From: Nocardiopsis prasina DSM 43845
GTDB lineage: Bacteria > Actinomycetota > Actinomycetes > Streptosporangiales > Streptosporangiaceae
Length of the DNA stretch: 41,190 nucleotides
Assembly (NCBI RefSeq): GCF_000341265.1
Contig: NZ_ANAE01000140.1
Location: 21,479 to 62,668, forward strand
Direction of reading: 5' to 3'
Every line of letters begins with the position of its first letter. Position 1 is the first letter of the stretch. Shown one piece after another: positions 31,247-41,190 of this stretch. Both the position numbers and the translations under genes were made by a program. The notes below the pieces were generated by a model. It saw only the letters and a program-made list of their open reading frames with translations, had not been told where the DNA came from and made no database searches.

Positions 31247-32221
31247 ATGAGCCTCAACGACACGCTTCCGCAGCCCGAAGCCGGAGAACAGCACGTCCGC
31301 GCACGCGGACACGTCCCGCCCGGGGTCGAGTACCACCGGGTCCTCGCCGGAAGGAAACGCCGCGTCGGACGCGGGCTCCTCGCCATCGCGCTCCTGATCC
31401 TCGGCATGTTCGTCCTCAGCTTCGCCGCCGCCCAGGCAGCGGGCTTCGCCGACCTGAGGATGGGCAGGGTCAACCCGGCCATGGGCGGAACCGACTACAC
31501 ACCGCTCTACCACGGCGCGACCATGTTCTCCCTCGCTCTCCTGATCCCGTGGAGCATGGTGCTCCAGCGCTGGCTCTACGGAGGCAGGGGAGCCTCTCTG
31601 CACTCGGTGGCCTCCCGGTTCAGGTTCGACGTCCTCGGTCGGGCCCTCGTGTTCATCGGCCCGGTCTGGCTGCTCTCGCTACTCGTCCTGAACCTGTCCC
31701 CCGCCGGGGAACGGACGCACTGGTCGGCCGCCTCTCTGGTGGTCCTGATCGTGATCACCCTCCTGCTGACCCCCCTGCAATCAGCGGGTGAGGAGTACGG
31801 GCTGCGCGGCCTCGTGTTCCGGATCGCGGGGAGCTGGGGACGCGGACCACGCGTCTCGCTCTTCCTCGGCGTCCTCGTCTCCAGCGCACTGTTCACGGTC
31901 CTCCACGGTGCGGACGACCCCTGGATCAACCTCTGGTACTTCACGCTCGCGGCCAGCCTGGCCGTCATCACCTGGCGCACCGGCGGCATCGAGATCGCGG
32001 TCGTCATCCACGCCCTGCTCAACACGGTCACCTTCGTGATCGCCGCGGCCCTGCACACGGACATCGGCTCCGCCGTGACGGACCGGTCCGCGGGTGCGGG
32101 GTCCGCGGTCCTGCTGGTTCCCACCCTCACCGTCGCCGTGATCGCCGCCGTGGTGTGGTGGCGTTCGCACAGGACCGGACCGGCCCTGACCCCCGCGAGC
32201 CCGCACCCCGAGCAGCGGTGA
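31247..32221 (+). CDS. CPBP-family intramembrane glutamic protease
   Basis: 324 residues, about eight membrane segments after a 40-residue hydrophilic, basic N-terminus. The three CPBP (Rce1-like, PF02517) motifs are present: SAGEEYGLRGLVFR with Glu182/Glu183 and Arg187, FTVLHG with His220, and VVIHALLNTVTF with His255 and Asn259. It should cleave substrates inside the cytoplasmic membrane; bacterial members act in stress signalling or bacteriocin self-protection. No ribosome site is seen, and TAGGTT ends 6 nt before the ATG, so translation is probably leaderless. A DesKR-like two-component pair follows directly, suggesting that the protease is part of, or controlled by, that signalling system. 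Confidence 0.9.
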   Translation: MSLNDTLPQPEAGEQHVRARGHVPPGVEYHRVLAGRKRRVGRGLLAIALLILGMFVLSFAAAQAAGFADLRMGRVNPAMGGTDYTPLYHGATMFSLALLIPWSMVLQRWLYGGRGASLHSVASRFRFDVLGRALVFIGPVWLLSLLVLNLSPAGERTHWSAASLVVLIVITLLLTPLQSAGEEYGLRGLVFRIAGSWGRGPRVSLFLGVLVSSALFTVLHGADDPWINLWYFTLAASLAVITWRTGGIEIAVVIHALLNTVTFVIAAALHTDIGSAVTDRSAGAGSAVLLVPTLTVAVIAAVVWWRSHRTGPALTPASPHPEQR

Positions 32222-32237
32222 GGGGAGAATGAGGGCC

Positions 32238-33407
32238 ATGAACGCCTCCCCCTCGGTCGGCCCGCGCAGGTTCGAGGCGTACCTGCGCTGGTCCACCTAC
32301 TTCGCCACCACGATCCCCTCCGGGACCCTCTTCAGGAGCGTGGTCGAGGCCGGGGGCCCGACCGCGGCGCCCACAGTGTCACTGGTCGCGCTGGGGGCGC
32401 TGACCCTGGTCCTGGTCACCGGAAACGTCCTCGTCGCCAACTGGAGCGTCGACTCCGTGGTCGGCCGCGCGGGGCGGTTCCCCCTGATCTGGGTGTCAGC
32501 GTGGGTACTGGTCCTCGCCGCCTTCGTCGCGGTGACCCTCACGCTTCCGTTCCCCGCTCCGGGCCTGACCGTCGCGGCGGCGATCGGTGCGAGCGGCGCC
32601 AGCATCGGGCTCTCCCTCAGCGGAGACCGGATGCTGCTGCTCAACGCCGCGGCGCTCGCCCTCACCGTCGCGCTGGTGGGTTTCGGCGATCCCGTTCTCC
32701 TGGTGGTCGGGCTGGTCATGGTCACCGTCGTCCTGTGGCTCTGCTGGTCGAGCGCGTGGATGCTTCGGGTACTCCTGGACCTCCAGGCCGCACACGAGGA
32801 CCGCGCGGCGCTCGCCCTCGCCAACGAACGCCTGCGCATCTCCCGCGACCTCCACGACGTCTTCGGCCGGACCCTGGCGACCATGGCGGTCAAGAGCTCT
32901 CTCGCCTCGGAGCTCATTCATCGTGGCCATTCCCAACGCGCCGCGGCGGAGATCACCGAGGTGCGGCGCCTCGCGGAGGACGCGGGCAGCGAGGTCCGCC
33001 GGGTCGTGCGGGGCGAACACCGCACGACCTGGGAGGACGAACTGTCGGGAGCGAGGTCCCTCCTGGAGTCCGCTGGCATCCGCTGCACGGTGACCGGGGA
33101 TCCCGTACCCGCGGCGCACGCCGAGGCGCTGGCACGGGTCGTACGAGAGGGCGTGACGAACCTGCTGCGTCATTCGGCGGCGACTCGGGTCACGCTCACC
33201 ACCAAGGAGGAGGACAACGAGATGCACCTGAGCGTGGCCAACGACGGAGCCGGTCCCGCCGATCCCGCGCGGCTCGCCGAGGGGACCGGGTTGGACGCGA
33301 TGTCCGAGCGCGTGCGCGCGATCGGCGGACGGGTGCGCACCGGCCATGACGGGGACTGGTTCCGGCTCCACGCCGCGATCCCGCTCCGCAGAGGGGGCCA
33401 GGCGTGA
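32238..33407 (+). CDS. NarL-type (HisKA_3) sensor histidine kinase
   Basis: 389 residues from the ATG at 32238, 10 nt behind AGGGGAG; an ATG at 32229 is too close to it. Four to six hydrophobic segments (about 45-180) form a membrane sensor without a large extracellular loop, as in DesK-like kinases. The dimerisation helix holds the phospho-acceptor (RISRDLHDVFGRTL, His206), followed by a HATPase domain (VREGVTNLLRHSAATRVTLT, LSVANDGAGPADP, GTGLDAMSERVRAIGGRV). It should sense membrane state or an envelope drug and phosphorylate the regulator whose GTG start overlaps its stop by 4 nt (GTGA). Confidence 0.92.
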   Translation: MNASPSVGPRRFEAYLRWSTYFATTIPSGTLFRSVVEAGGPTAAPTVSLVALGALTLVLVTGNVLVANWSVDSVVGRAGRFPLIWVSAWVLVLAAFVAVTLTLPFPAPGLTVAAAIGASGASIGLSLSGDRMLLLNAAALALTVALVGFGDPVLLVVGLVMVTVVLWLCWSSAWMLRVLLDLQAAHEDRAALALANERLRISRDLHDVFGRTLATMAVKSSLASELIHRGHSQRAAAEITEVRRLAEDAGSEVRRVVRGEHRTTWEDELSGARSLLESAGIRCTVTGDPVPAAHAEALARVVREGVTNLLRHSAATRVTLTTKEEDNEMHLSVANDGAGPADPARLAEGTGLDAMSERVRAIGGRVRTGHDGDWFRLHAAIPLRRGGQA

Positions 33408-34009
33408 TCCGTCTCCTCGTCGCCGATGACGAACACCTCATCCGGGACGCCATCGCCGGACTGCTCGCCCTGGAGGACGACTTCGAGGTGGTCGGCCAGG
33501 CGGCGTCGGGCGACGAGGCACTGGCCACGGCGCTTCGGGTCAGCCCCGACGTGGCGCTGCTCGACCTGCAACTGCCCGGGCCCGACGGCATCGAGGTGAC
33601 CCGTCGGCTCGCGACCGAGCTGCCGGGATGTCGCTGTGTGATCGTCACCTCGCACGGACGCCCCGGTTACCTGAAGTCGGCACTCGCCGCGGGCGCGCGC
33701 GGCTTCCTGCCCAAGACCGTGTCCTCCCGGACCTTCGCCGAGGTCGTGCGCAAGGTCGCGAACGGTGGTCGGCACGTCGACCCGGACCTGGCCGCCGAGG
33801 CGATCAGCGCGGGGGACTCCCCGCTCAGTCCGCGTGAGTCCGACGTCCTCGCCCTGGCGCGCGACGGCGCGCCGGTCGAGGAGATCGCCCGACGTGTCTG
33901 CCTCAGCAGGGGGACCGTGCGCAACCACCTCGCCTCGGTGATCTCCAAGCTCGACGCCTCGAACCGTCATGAGGCCGCGCGGATCGCCTCGGAGCACGGT
34001 TGGATCTGA
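33404..34009 (+). CDS. LuxR/NarL-family response regulator
   Basis: 201 residues. Receiver domain with acidic pocket (LLVADDEHLIRDAI), phospho-acceptor Asp54 in ALLDLQLPGPDG, conserved Ser/Thr in VIVTSHG and Lys in FLPKTVSS. The C-terminal LuxR helix-turn-helix is LSPRESDVLALARDGAPVEE, IARRVCLSRGTVRNHLASVI. It is the partner of the overlapping histidine kinase. The palindrome at 31151-31168 upstream of the operon is a likely binding site, which would make the system autoregulated. No ABC exporter, the common target of such pairs, is adjacent; the CPBP protease takes that place. Confidence 0.93.
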   Translation: MIRLLVADDEHLIRDAIAGLLALEDDFEVVGQAASGDEALATALRVSPDVALLDLQLPGPDGIEVTRRLATELPGCRCVIVTSHGRPGYLKSALAAGARGFLPKTVSSRTFAEVVRKVANGGRHVDPDLAAEAISAGDSPLSPRESDVLALARDGAPVEEIARRVCLSRGTVRNHLASVISKLDASNRHEAARIASEHGWI

Positions 34010-34024
34010 CCGGTTCGCCGTGAG

Positions 34025-34056
34025 CAAGGGCCGCACCCCTCGGGGTGCGGCCCTTG
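34025..34056 (+). terminator. Terminator of the CPBP-kinase-regulator operon
   Basis: CAAGGGCCGCACCCC (34025-34039) and GGGGTGCGGCCCTTG (34042-34056) form a perfect 15-bp inverted repeat (in practice 14 pairs and a 4-nt loop), 15 nt after the stop codon. Confidence 0.85.
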
Positions 34057-34164
34057 TGCGTGGAGGACCCGTCGCCGGTCGACTGGGGTCTCCAGTCCCA
34101 ACCGACCGTCATCCAGCCGTCCCTCCCATTTGGCATTATGCCGCAATGCGGGTATCCGCAAGAC

Positions 34165-34280
34165 CGAAAATGGACCGAACAAAGACCCGCGACCGAACGC
34201 ACTCATACCCATCAGTTCACATTCTAAAGCCATCGAACGACATTCGATGCCAAACGAACATTATCGAACACTTCCGAACA
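34165..34280. repeat. Helically phased CGAAC-type hexamer cluster in an AT-richer spacer
   Basis: CGAACA or close variants start at 34165 (CGAAAA), 34176, 34195 (CGAACG), 34234 (CGAACG), 34245 (CGATGC), 34255, 34265 and 34275. The last five are spaced 11, 10, 10 and 10 bp, one DNA turn each. The whole 34057-34425 stretch is the AT-richest part of the window and contains no credible gene. Confidence 0.5.
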
Positions 34281-34425
34281 CCATAGGACTGCACCGGCGA
34301 CAAATCCATGCCTAATGGCGACACAGTCAATTACGACACCTAAGCGACCAGGGGCGGACATAGCTCCAGTGTCCTGGTGGGCATGCGGCCTCTTGGTGAG
34401 GTAATTTCCCCTCATCGGTCATCGG

Positions 34426-34563
34426 TCACCTCCCAGCCGGTCTGCGGCGTCTCCAATCCCTCGCCCCGATCTGCACACAAATGGGCCAGGCGATCATCCA
34501 GCCGACCACGAAAACCCCGAACATGAAAAACAGCCATGAAGGGTTCTCCCATTTTGACCGCAC
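34426..34563 (-). CDS. Possible 45-residue single-span membrane protein
   Basis: From a GTG at 34563 the minus strand encodes MRSKWENPSWLFFMFGVF then VVGWMIAWPICVQIGARD and a basic tail WRRRRPAGR, stopping at 34426. One hydrophobic helix is flanked by a short basic N-terminus and an Arg-rich C-terminus, the typical build of small actinobacterial membrane proteins, and the Trp/Phe content is unlike a random GC-rich shadow. The ribosome site is weak (GGGTG) and no family is recognised. It is antisense to the leader of the next gene. An imperfect hairpin at about 34349-34379 could be its terminator. Confidence 0.45.
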   Translation of the reverse strand: MRSKWENPSWLFFMFGVFVVGWMIAWPICVQIGARDWRRRRPAGR

Positions 34564-34612
34564 ATCGACACCCGGATTCCCCGGGAAACCGACGTTCCCG
34601 GGAGGCGAGCTG

Positions 34613-35155
34613 ATGGACCAGGCACGCGGACCCAGGTACGTCGTCCAGACCGACGTCGACCCCCAGAACATCCGTATGGACGAGGACGGCAACCTCTGGG
34701 GCGAAGTCCCCGTCCTCCTGGTCCAGGGACCGGTCGGTCCCGAACGCCGGACCCACATCTGGTCCCCGAGTGAGCGGAGTTTCGTGCAGGCGCGATTCGT
34801 ACCCGAGGTCCCCGAGGATCTGCCCGGTGCCGGGATGAAGCCGGACCCGGTGCAGGCCAAGAGCGTCCCCGAGTTCATCGAACTGATGAACAAGTACCGG
34901 CGCTGGGCCGGATCGCCGTCCTTCAGGGTGATGGCGGACCGGGTGGGTGTGAGGTCCTCGTCCCGCTTCTGCGAGGCGCTCCGATCCGACAGGCTCCCCA
35001 CGTTCGCCCTGCTCAACGCCTTCGTCGTCGCTCTTGAGGGCACGTCCGCCGACTTCCAGCGGTGGGCGGCCGCCTGGAGGGCGTTGGAGGGGGAGTTCCC
35101 GGTCGGTCCACCGGCGCTCCCGCTCCCGCTCCCCGCCGGTGAGGAGACGGAGTAG
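34613..35155 (+). CDS. Hypothetical protein with HTH-like C-terminal region
   Basis: 180 residues. The ATG at 34613 is 3 nt behind GGAGGCGAG; the frame is open from 34481 but the earlier part has no ribosome site. Residues 1-75 are not recognised (VDPQNIRMDEDGNLWGEVPV). From about 90 (VPEFIELMNKYRRWAGSPSF, RVMADRVGVRSSSRFCEALR, LPTFALLNAFVVALEGTSAD) the sequence follows the pattern of the actinobacterial XRE-like domain in which a helix-turn-helix is followed by a W...W..R/A helix (FQRWAAAWRALEG). It may be a DNA-binding protein; the phased hexamers lie 340 bp upstream. The C-terminus is Pro-rich. Confidence 0.7.
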   Translation: MDQARGPRYVVQTDVDPQNIRMDEDGNLWGEVPVLLVQGPVGPERRTHIWSPSERSFVQARFVPEVPEDLPGAGMKPDPVQAKSVPEFIELMNKYRRWAGSPSFRVMADRVGVRSSSRFCEALRSDRLPTFALLNAFVVALEGTSADFQRWAAAWRALEGEFPVGPPALPLPLPAGEETE

Positions 35156-35161
35156 GCACCA

Positions 35162-35191
35162 GCCCCCGCCACCGGTCCGGGTGGTGGGGGC
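35162..35191 (+). terminator. Hairpin after the HTH-like gene
   Basis: GCCCCCGCCACC (35162-35173), 6-nt loop, GGTGGTGGGGGC (35180-35191): 12 pairs with one G-U, 6 nt after the stop codon. It lies between two convergent genes. Confidence 0.75.
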
Positions 35192-35221
35192 ACCCGTCTG
35201 GGGATGGGCCAGTCGGCATGC

Positions 35222-36019
35222 TTAATCCTCGGGGCAGGTGCCGAAATCGCTCCACCCCAGATCGGTCGCCTTCCAGCTTGAGCGATCGTGGAAGTCAACC
35301 GTTTCCTCGTTCACGGTCACGCCGCCGTCGTCCTGACGGCCGGTGAAGTGGTTGACTGCTCCGTCTCCTGCGGTTTGGAACACCTGGAGTTCGGCGCGGC
35401 CGTCGCCATCCTGGTCGGTGGCGCGTACCCCGTACACGAACCCGCCCCAGCCGATGCGGATGGGGCCCACCCTGTCGCTCGACAGGTCACGGGCGAGCGG
35501 CCCGTAACGCACTTCGTGGACGGGCATATTGTCCACCGGATCGTCGCCCAGGTGTGGTTCGCTGAAGAACAAGGCCAGGTCGACATAGCCGTCACCGTCG
35601 AAGTCTCCGAATGTGCCCCGCGCCTCCAGGCCTGAAGTCCTTGGGTTCCACCAGTCCAGGACCTGATCGAGGTCCGCCCGCCACGGGTCGCCCTCACTAT
35701 CGGAGACGACGGCGACCGTGCCCTCACGTTCCGGGTCGCGTACTTCGTCCAAGCGGCCGTCACCGTCCAGATCAGCGTGCAGAATCGTCCCGTCGGCGCT
35801 GGCGCATACCGGCATCGGGGCATGGTCTCCGGGCCCCACCGGGGGCGGGCCACCGAGCTCCATCGGTCCTGTTGGGAATACGAGCCAGGCGATCCCGACC
35901 GCGACAAGCACGCCAGCTCCCGCCGCAAGAATCAACCGGCGCGAGGGGGTTCGCCTTTGCGGCTGGGAGGAAGACGAACCGGTGGATTCTGACGGTTCCC
36001 GGCCTGCGGGGGTTGGCAT
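35222..36019 (-). CDS. Membrane-anchored FG-GAP/VCBS-like repeat protein
   Basis: 265 residues. A Ser/Pro-rich cytosolic start is followed by one membrane helix (LILAAGAGVLVAVGIAWLVF, about 29-48). The outside part has three calcium-loop repeats of the FG-GAP/VCBS type: ADLDGDGRLDEV, GDFDGDGYVDLALFF and TDQDGDGRAELQVF. Such DxDGDGxxD repeats fold into beta-propeller blades; three are too few for a full propeller, so it may be degenerate or oligomeric. Its function is unknown. The promoter at 36026-36055 ends 6 nt from the ATG (leaderless). The gene lies directly downstream of the CRISPR array in the array's presumed direction of transcription. Confidence 0.82.
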   Translation of the reverse strand: MPTPAGREPSESTGSSSSQPQRRTPSRRLILAAGAGVLVAVGIAWLVFPTGPMELGGPPPVGPGDHAPMPVCASADGTILHADLDGDGRLDEVRDPEREGTVAVVSDSEGDPWRADLDQVLDWWNPRTSGLEARGTFGDFDGDGYVDLALFFSEPHLGDDPVDNMPVHEVRYGPLARDLSSDRVGPIRIGWGGFVYGVRATDQDGDGRAELQVFQTAGDGAVNHFTGRQDDGGVTVNEETVDFHDRSSWKATDLGWSDFGTCPED

Positions 36020-36025
36020 GCCGAC

Positions 36026-36055
36026 ACCCTAAGCGGGCCCGACGGATCGCATCAA
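36026..36055 (-). promoter_or_regulatory. Promoter of the FG-GAP-like gene
   Basis: On the minus strand TTGATG (36050-36055), 18-nt spacer, TAGGGT (36026-36031), with the ATG 6 nt after the -10 box. It starts 35 bp from the distal end of the CRISPR array. Confidence 0.55.
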
Positions 36056-36089
36056 CGCATCCTGTACCGACCGGGGCCGGGTTCCGCAG

Positions 36090-37216
36090 GTGTCCATCCC
36101 CGCGTGCGCGGGGCTCACCGGCGTGTCCATCCCCGAGGCACAAGCGATGGCGGGCCATCCCCGCGTGCGCGGGGCTCACTTGCGGACGGCCAAAAGGTCC
36201 GAGCGGGAGTCCGGTCCATCCCCGCGTGCGCGGGGCTCACGCGCTGGCCATGGCCGGTGGGTGCGTGCTGGTCGGTCCATCCCCGCGTGCGCGGGGCTCA
36301 CTCGTGCCTTGGCGTTGGTGGGGACTTCGCCACCGGTCCATCCCCGCGTGCGCGGGGCTCACCCACATCTTGGCGTTGGTGGGGACTTCGCCACCGGTCC
36401 ATCCCCGCGTGCGCGGGGCTCACGTCATCGGACGGTGCTCAGCGGGTGCGCGAGCCGGTCCATCCCCGCGTGCGCGGGGCTCACGTCATCCACATGGCCA
36501 CCACCTACACCTACACCGGTCCATCCCCGCGTGCGCGGGGCTCACCCACATCTTGGCGTTGGTGGGGACTTCGCCACCGGTCCATCCCCGCGTGCGCGGG
36601 GCTCACGCACATCTTGGCGTTGGTGGGGACTTCGCCACCGGTCCATCCCCGCGTGCGCGGGGCTCACCCACATCTTGGCGTTGGTGGGGACTTCGCCACC
36701 GGTCCATCCCCGCGTGCGCGGGGCTCACCCACATCTTGGCGTTGGTGGGGACTTCGCCACCGGTCCATCCCCGCGTGCGCGGGGCTCACCCACATCTTGG
36801 CGTTGGTGGGGACTTCGCCACCGGTCCATCCCCGCGTGCGCGGGGCTCACCCACATCTTGGCGTTGGTGGGGACTTCGCCACCGGTCCATCCCCGCGTGC
36901 GCGGGGCTCACCCACATCTTGGCGTTGGTGGGGACTTCGCCACCGGTCCATCCCCGCGTGCGCGGGGCTCACCCACATCTTGGCGTTGGTGGGGACTTCG
37001 CCACCGGTCCATCCCCGCGTGCGCGGGGCTCACCCACATCTTGGCGTTGGTGGGGACTTCGCCACCGGTCCATCCCCGCGTGCGCGGGGCTCACCCACAT
37101 CTTGGCGTTGGTGGGGACTTCGCCACCGGTCCATCCCCGCGTGCGCGGGGCTCACGCCGGCCGGTCCACGTGCGTGGCCTACCTCGCCGGTCCATCCCCG
37201 CGTGCGCGGGGCTCAC
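36090..37216 (-). CRISPR. Type I-E-like CRISPR array, 19 repeats, 18 spacers, one spacer massively duplicated
   Basis: The repeat is 29 nt with 32-nt spacers, period exactly 61. On the plus strand repeats run CGGTCCAT, then the palindromic core CCCCGCGTGCGCGGGG, then CTCAC. Read on the minus strand it begins GTGAGCCCCGCG and ends GGACCG, the orientation and form of E. coli-type I-E repeats. The 28-nt cores start at 36091, 36152, 36213 and so on every 61 nt to 37189. The leftmost two repeats are degenerate (TG and GGG at the edge), which marks the leader-distal end; the leader should be on the right. Spacer 5 (36363-36394), spacer 8 and spacers 10-17 are identical; spacer 9 (36607-36638) differs by one base; spacer 4 (36302-36333) shares 26 of 32 bases. 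Unique spacers are 1-3, 6, 7 and 18. No cas genes are in the window. Confidence 0.97.
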
Positions 37217-37313
37217 ACTTAATGACCTGCGGCGATGCGGGCCGTTATCTCCGCTTGATAATCGCCTGGCTCGTATCTGCGGAGGCTTGGCGGACATCAT
37301 TCCACAGGGACAC
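37217..37313 (-). promoter_or_regulatory. Presumed CRISPR leader
   Basis: This 97-bp stretch next to the leader-proximal repeat is less GC-rich than its surroundings (TTAATG at the repeat border; CTTGATAATCGCC in the middle) and contains no gene. Its side is inferred from repeat orientation and from the degenerate repeats at the far end. It is short because the terminator of the carboxylase gene begins at 37314. Confidence 0.55.
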
Positions 37314-37355
37314 ACGGAAACGGCCAGCCCCCAGAACGGGGCTGGCCGTTTCCGT
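37314..37355 (-). terminator. Terminator of the single-chain carboxylase gene
   Basis: A perfect 18-bp stem (37314-37331 and 37338-37355; core CGGCCAGCCCC / GGGGCTGGCCG) with a 6-nt loop, 5 nt after the carboxylase stop on the minus strand. It separates that transcript from the CRISPR leader. Confidence 0.85.
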
Positions 37356-37360
37356 ACCGT

Positions 37361-41190
<3,830 letters not shown>

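Noticed and set aside
34165..34280. LexA/SOS boxes
   Set aside because: Only CGAAC half-sites occur; no GTTCG partner at the required 4-nt spacing was seen.
36090..37216. Array transcribed on the plus strand
   Set aside because: The repeat in minus orientation matches the E. coli-type I-E form, and the degenerate repeats are at the left end, where the leader-distal end should be.

Overview
The window comes from a very GC-rich actinobacterium. Codon use is strongly GC-biased in the third position, GTG/TTG starts are common, several transcripts look leaderless, and the families are typical of actinomycetes: a CYP157/CYP154-like P450 pair, a DmdR/IdeR-type iron box, DesKR-like signalling and a Clp-N/HTH module. 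A Nocardiopsis-like or Streptomyces-like host fits, but I cannot fix the genus from the sequence alone. No rRNA, tRNA, transposase or cas gene was recognised.

Layout. 1-9.8 kb: an edge-truncated FAD monooxygenase, a GH13 alpha-glucosidase, an MFS exporter, a cyclase-family hydrolase, a GAF/SpoIIE phosphatase, then a long TetR regulator divergent from a DrrAB-type ABC exporter. 9.9-12.2 kb: a decayed siderophore-ABC ATPase fragment, an epoxide-hydrolase-like enzyme and an SBF/arsenic-type transporter. 12.3-19.6 kb: an iron-siderophore uptake locus (AraC regulator, iron box, ATPase, lipoprotein binding protein, double-length FecCD permease, C39-like peptidase, APH-type kinase). 19.9-22.3 kb: two overlapping P450 genes; the first has a degenerate ExxR motif and the pair lacks the usual conservon genes. 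22.4-24.2 kb: ArsR/SRPBCC pair and a DHFR-like reductase. 24.3-29.9 kb: a barrel-less amidohydrolase-like protein fused to an Atu4866-like domain, a full amidohydrolase, an XRE/MmyB regulator, an aromatic-amino-acid-lyase homologue without the MIO tripeptide, and a divergent IclR regulator. 29.9-34.0 kb: a Clp-N/SRPBCC protein with its small HTH regulator, divergent from a CPBP protease - histidine kinase - response regulator operon. 34.0-36.0 kb: an AT-richer spacer with helically phased CGAAC hexamers, a tiny membrane ORF, an HTH protein and an FG-GAP-like membrane-anchored protein. 36.1-37.2 kb: a type I-E-like CRISPR array. 37.4 kb to the right edge: a single-chain acetyl/acyl-CoA carboxylase, open at its N-terminus.

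The strongest unusual signals are these. (1) In the CRISPR array 12 of 18 spacers are copies or near-copies of one spacer, ten in tandem, with no cas genes nearby. (2) Two loci 24 kb apart share a paired palindromic operator (consensus GTCAACCTAGGTTGAC) laid over the -35 and -10 boxes: one in front of the small HTH gene, the other in front of an apparently truncated gene. (3) The Atu4866-type protein looks like its amidohydrolase neighbour with the catalytic barrel removed. (4) The lyase homologue has lost the Ala-Ser-Gly cofactor-forming triad. (5) The CYP157/CYP154-like pair overlaps by 121 nt.

All assignments rest on reading motifs by eye; no database search was run.
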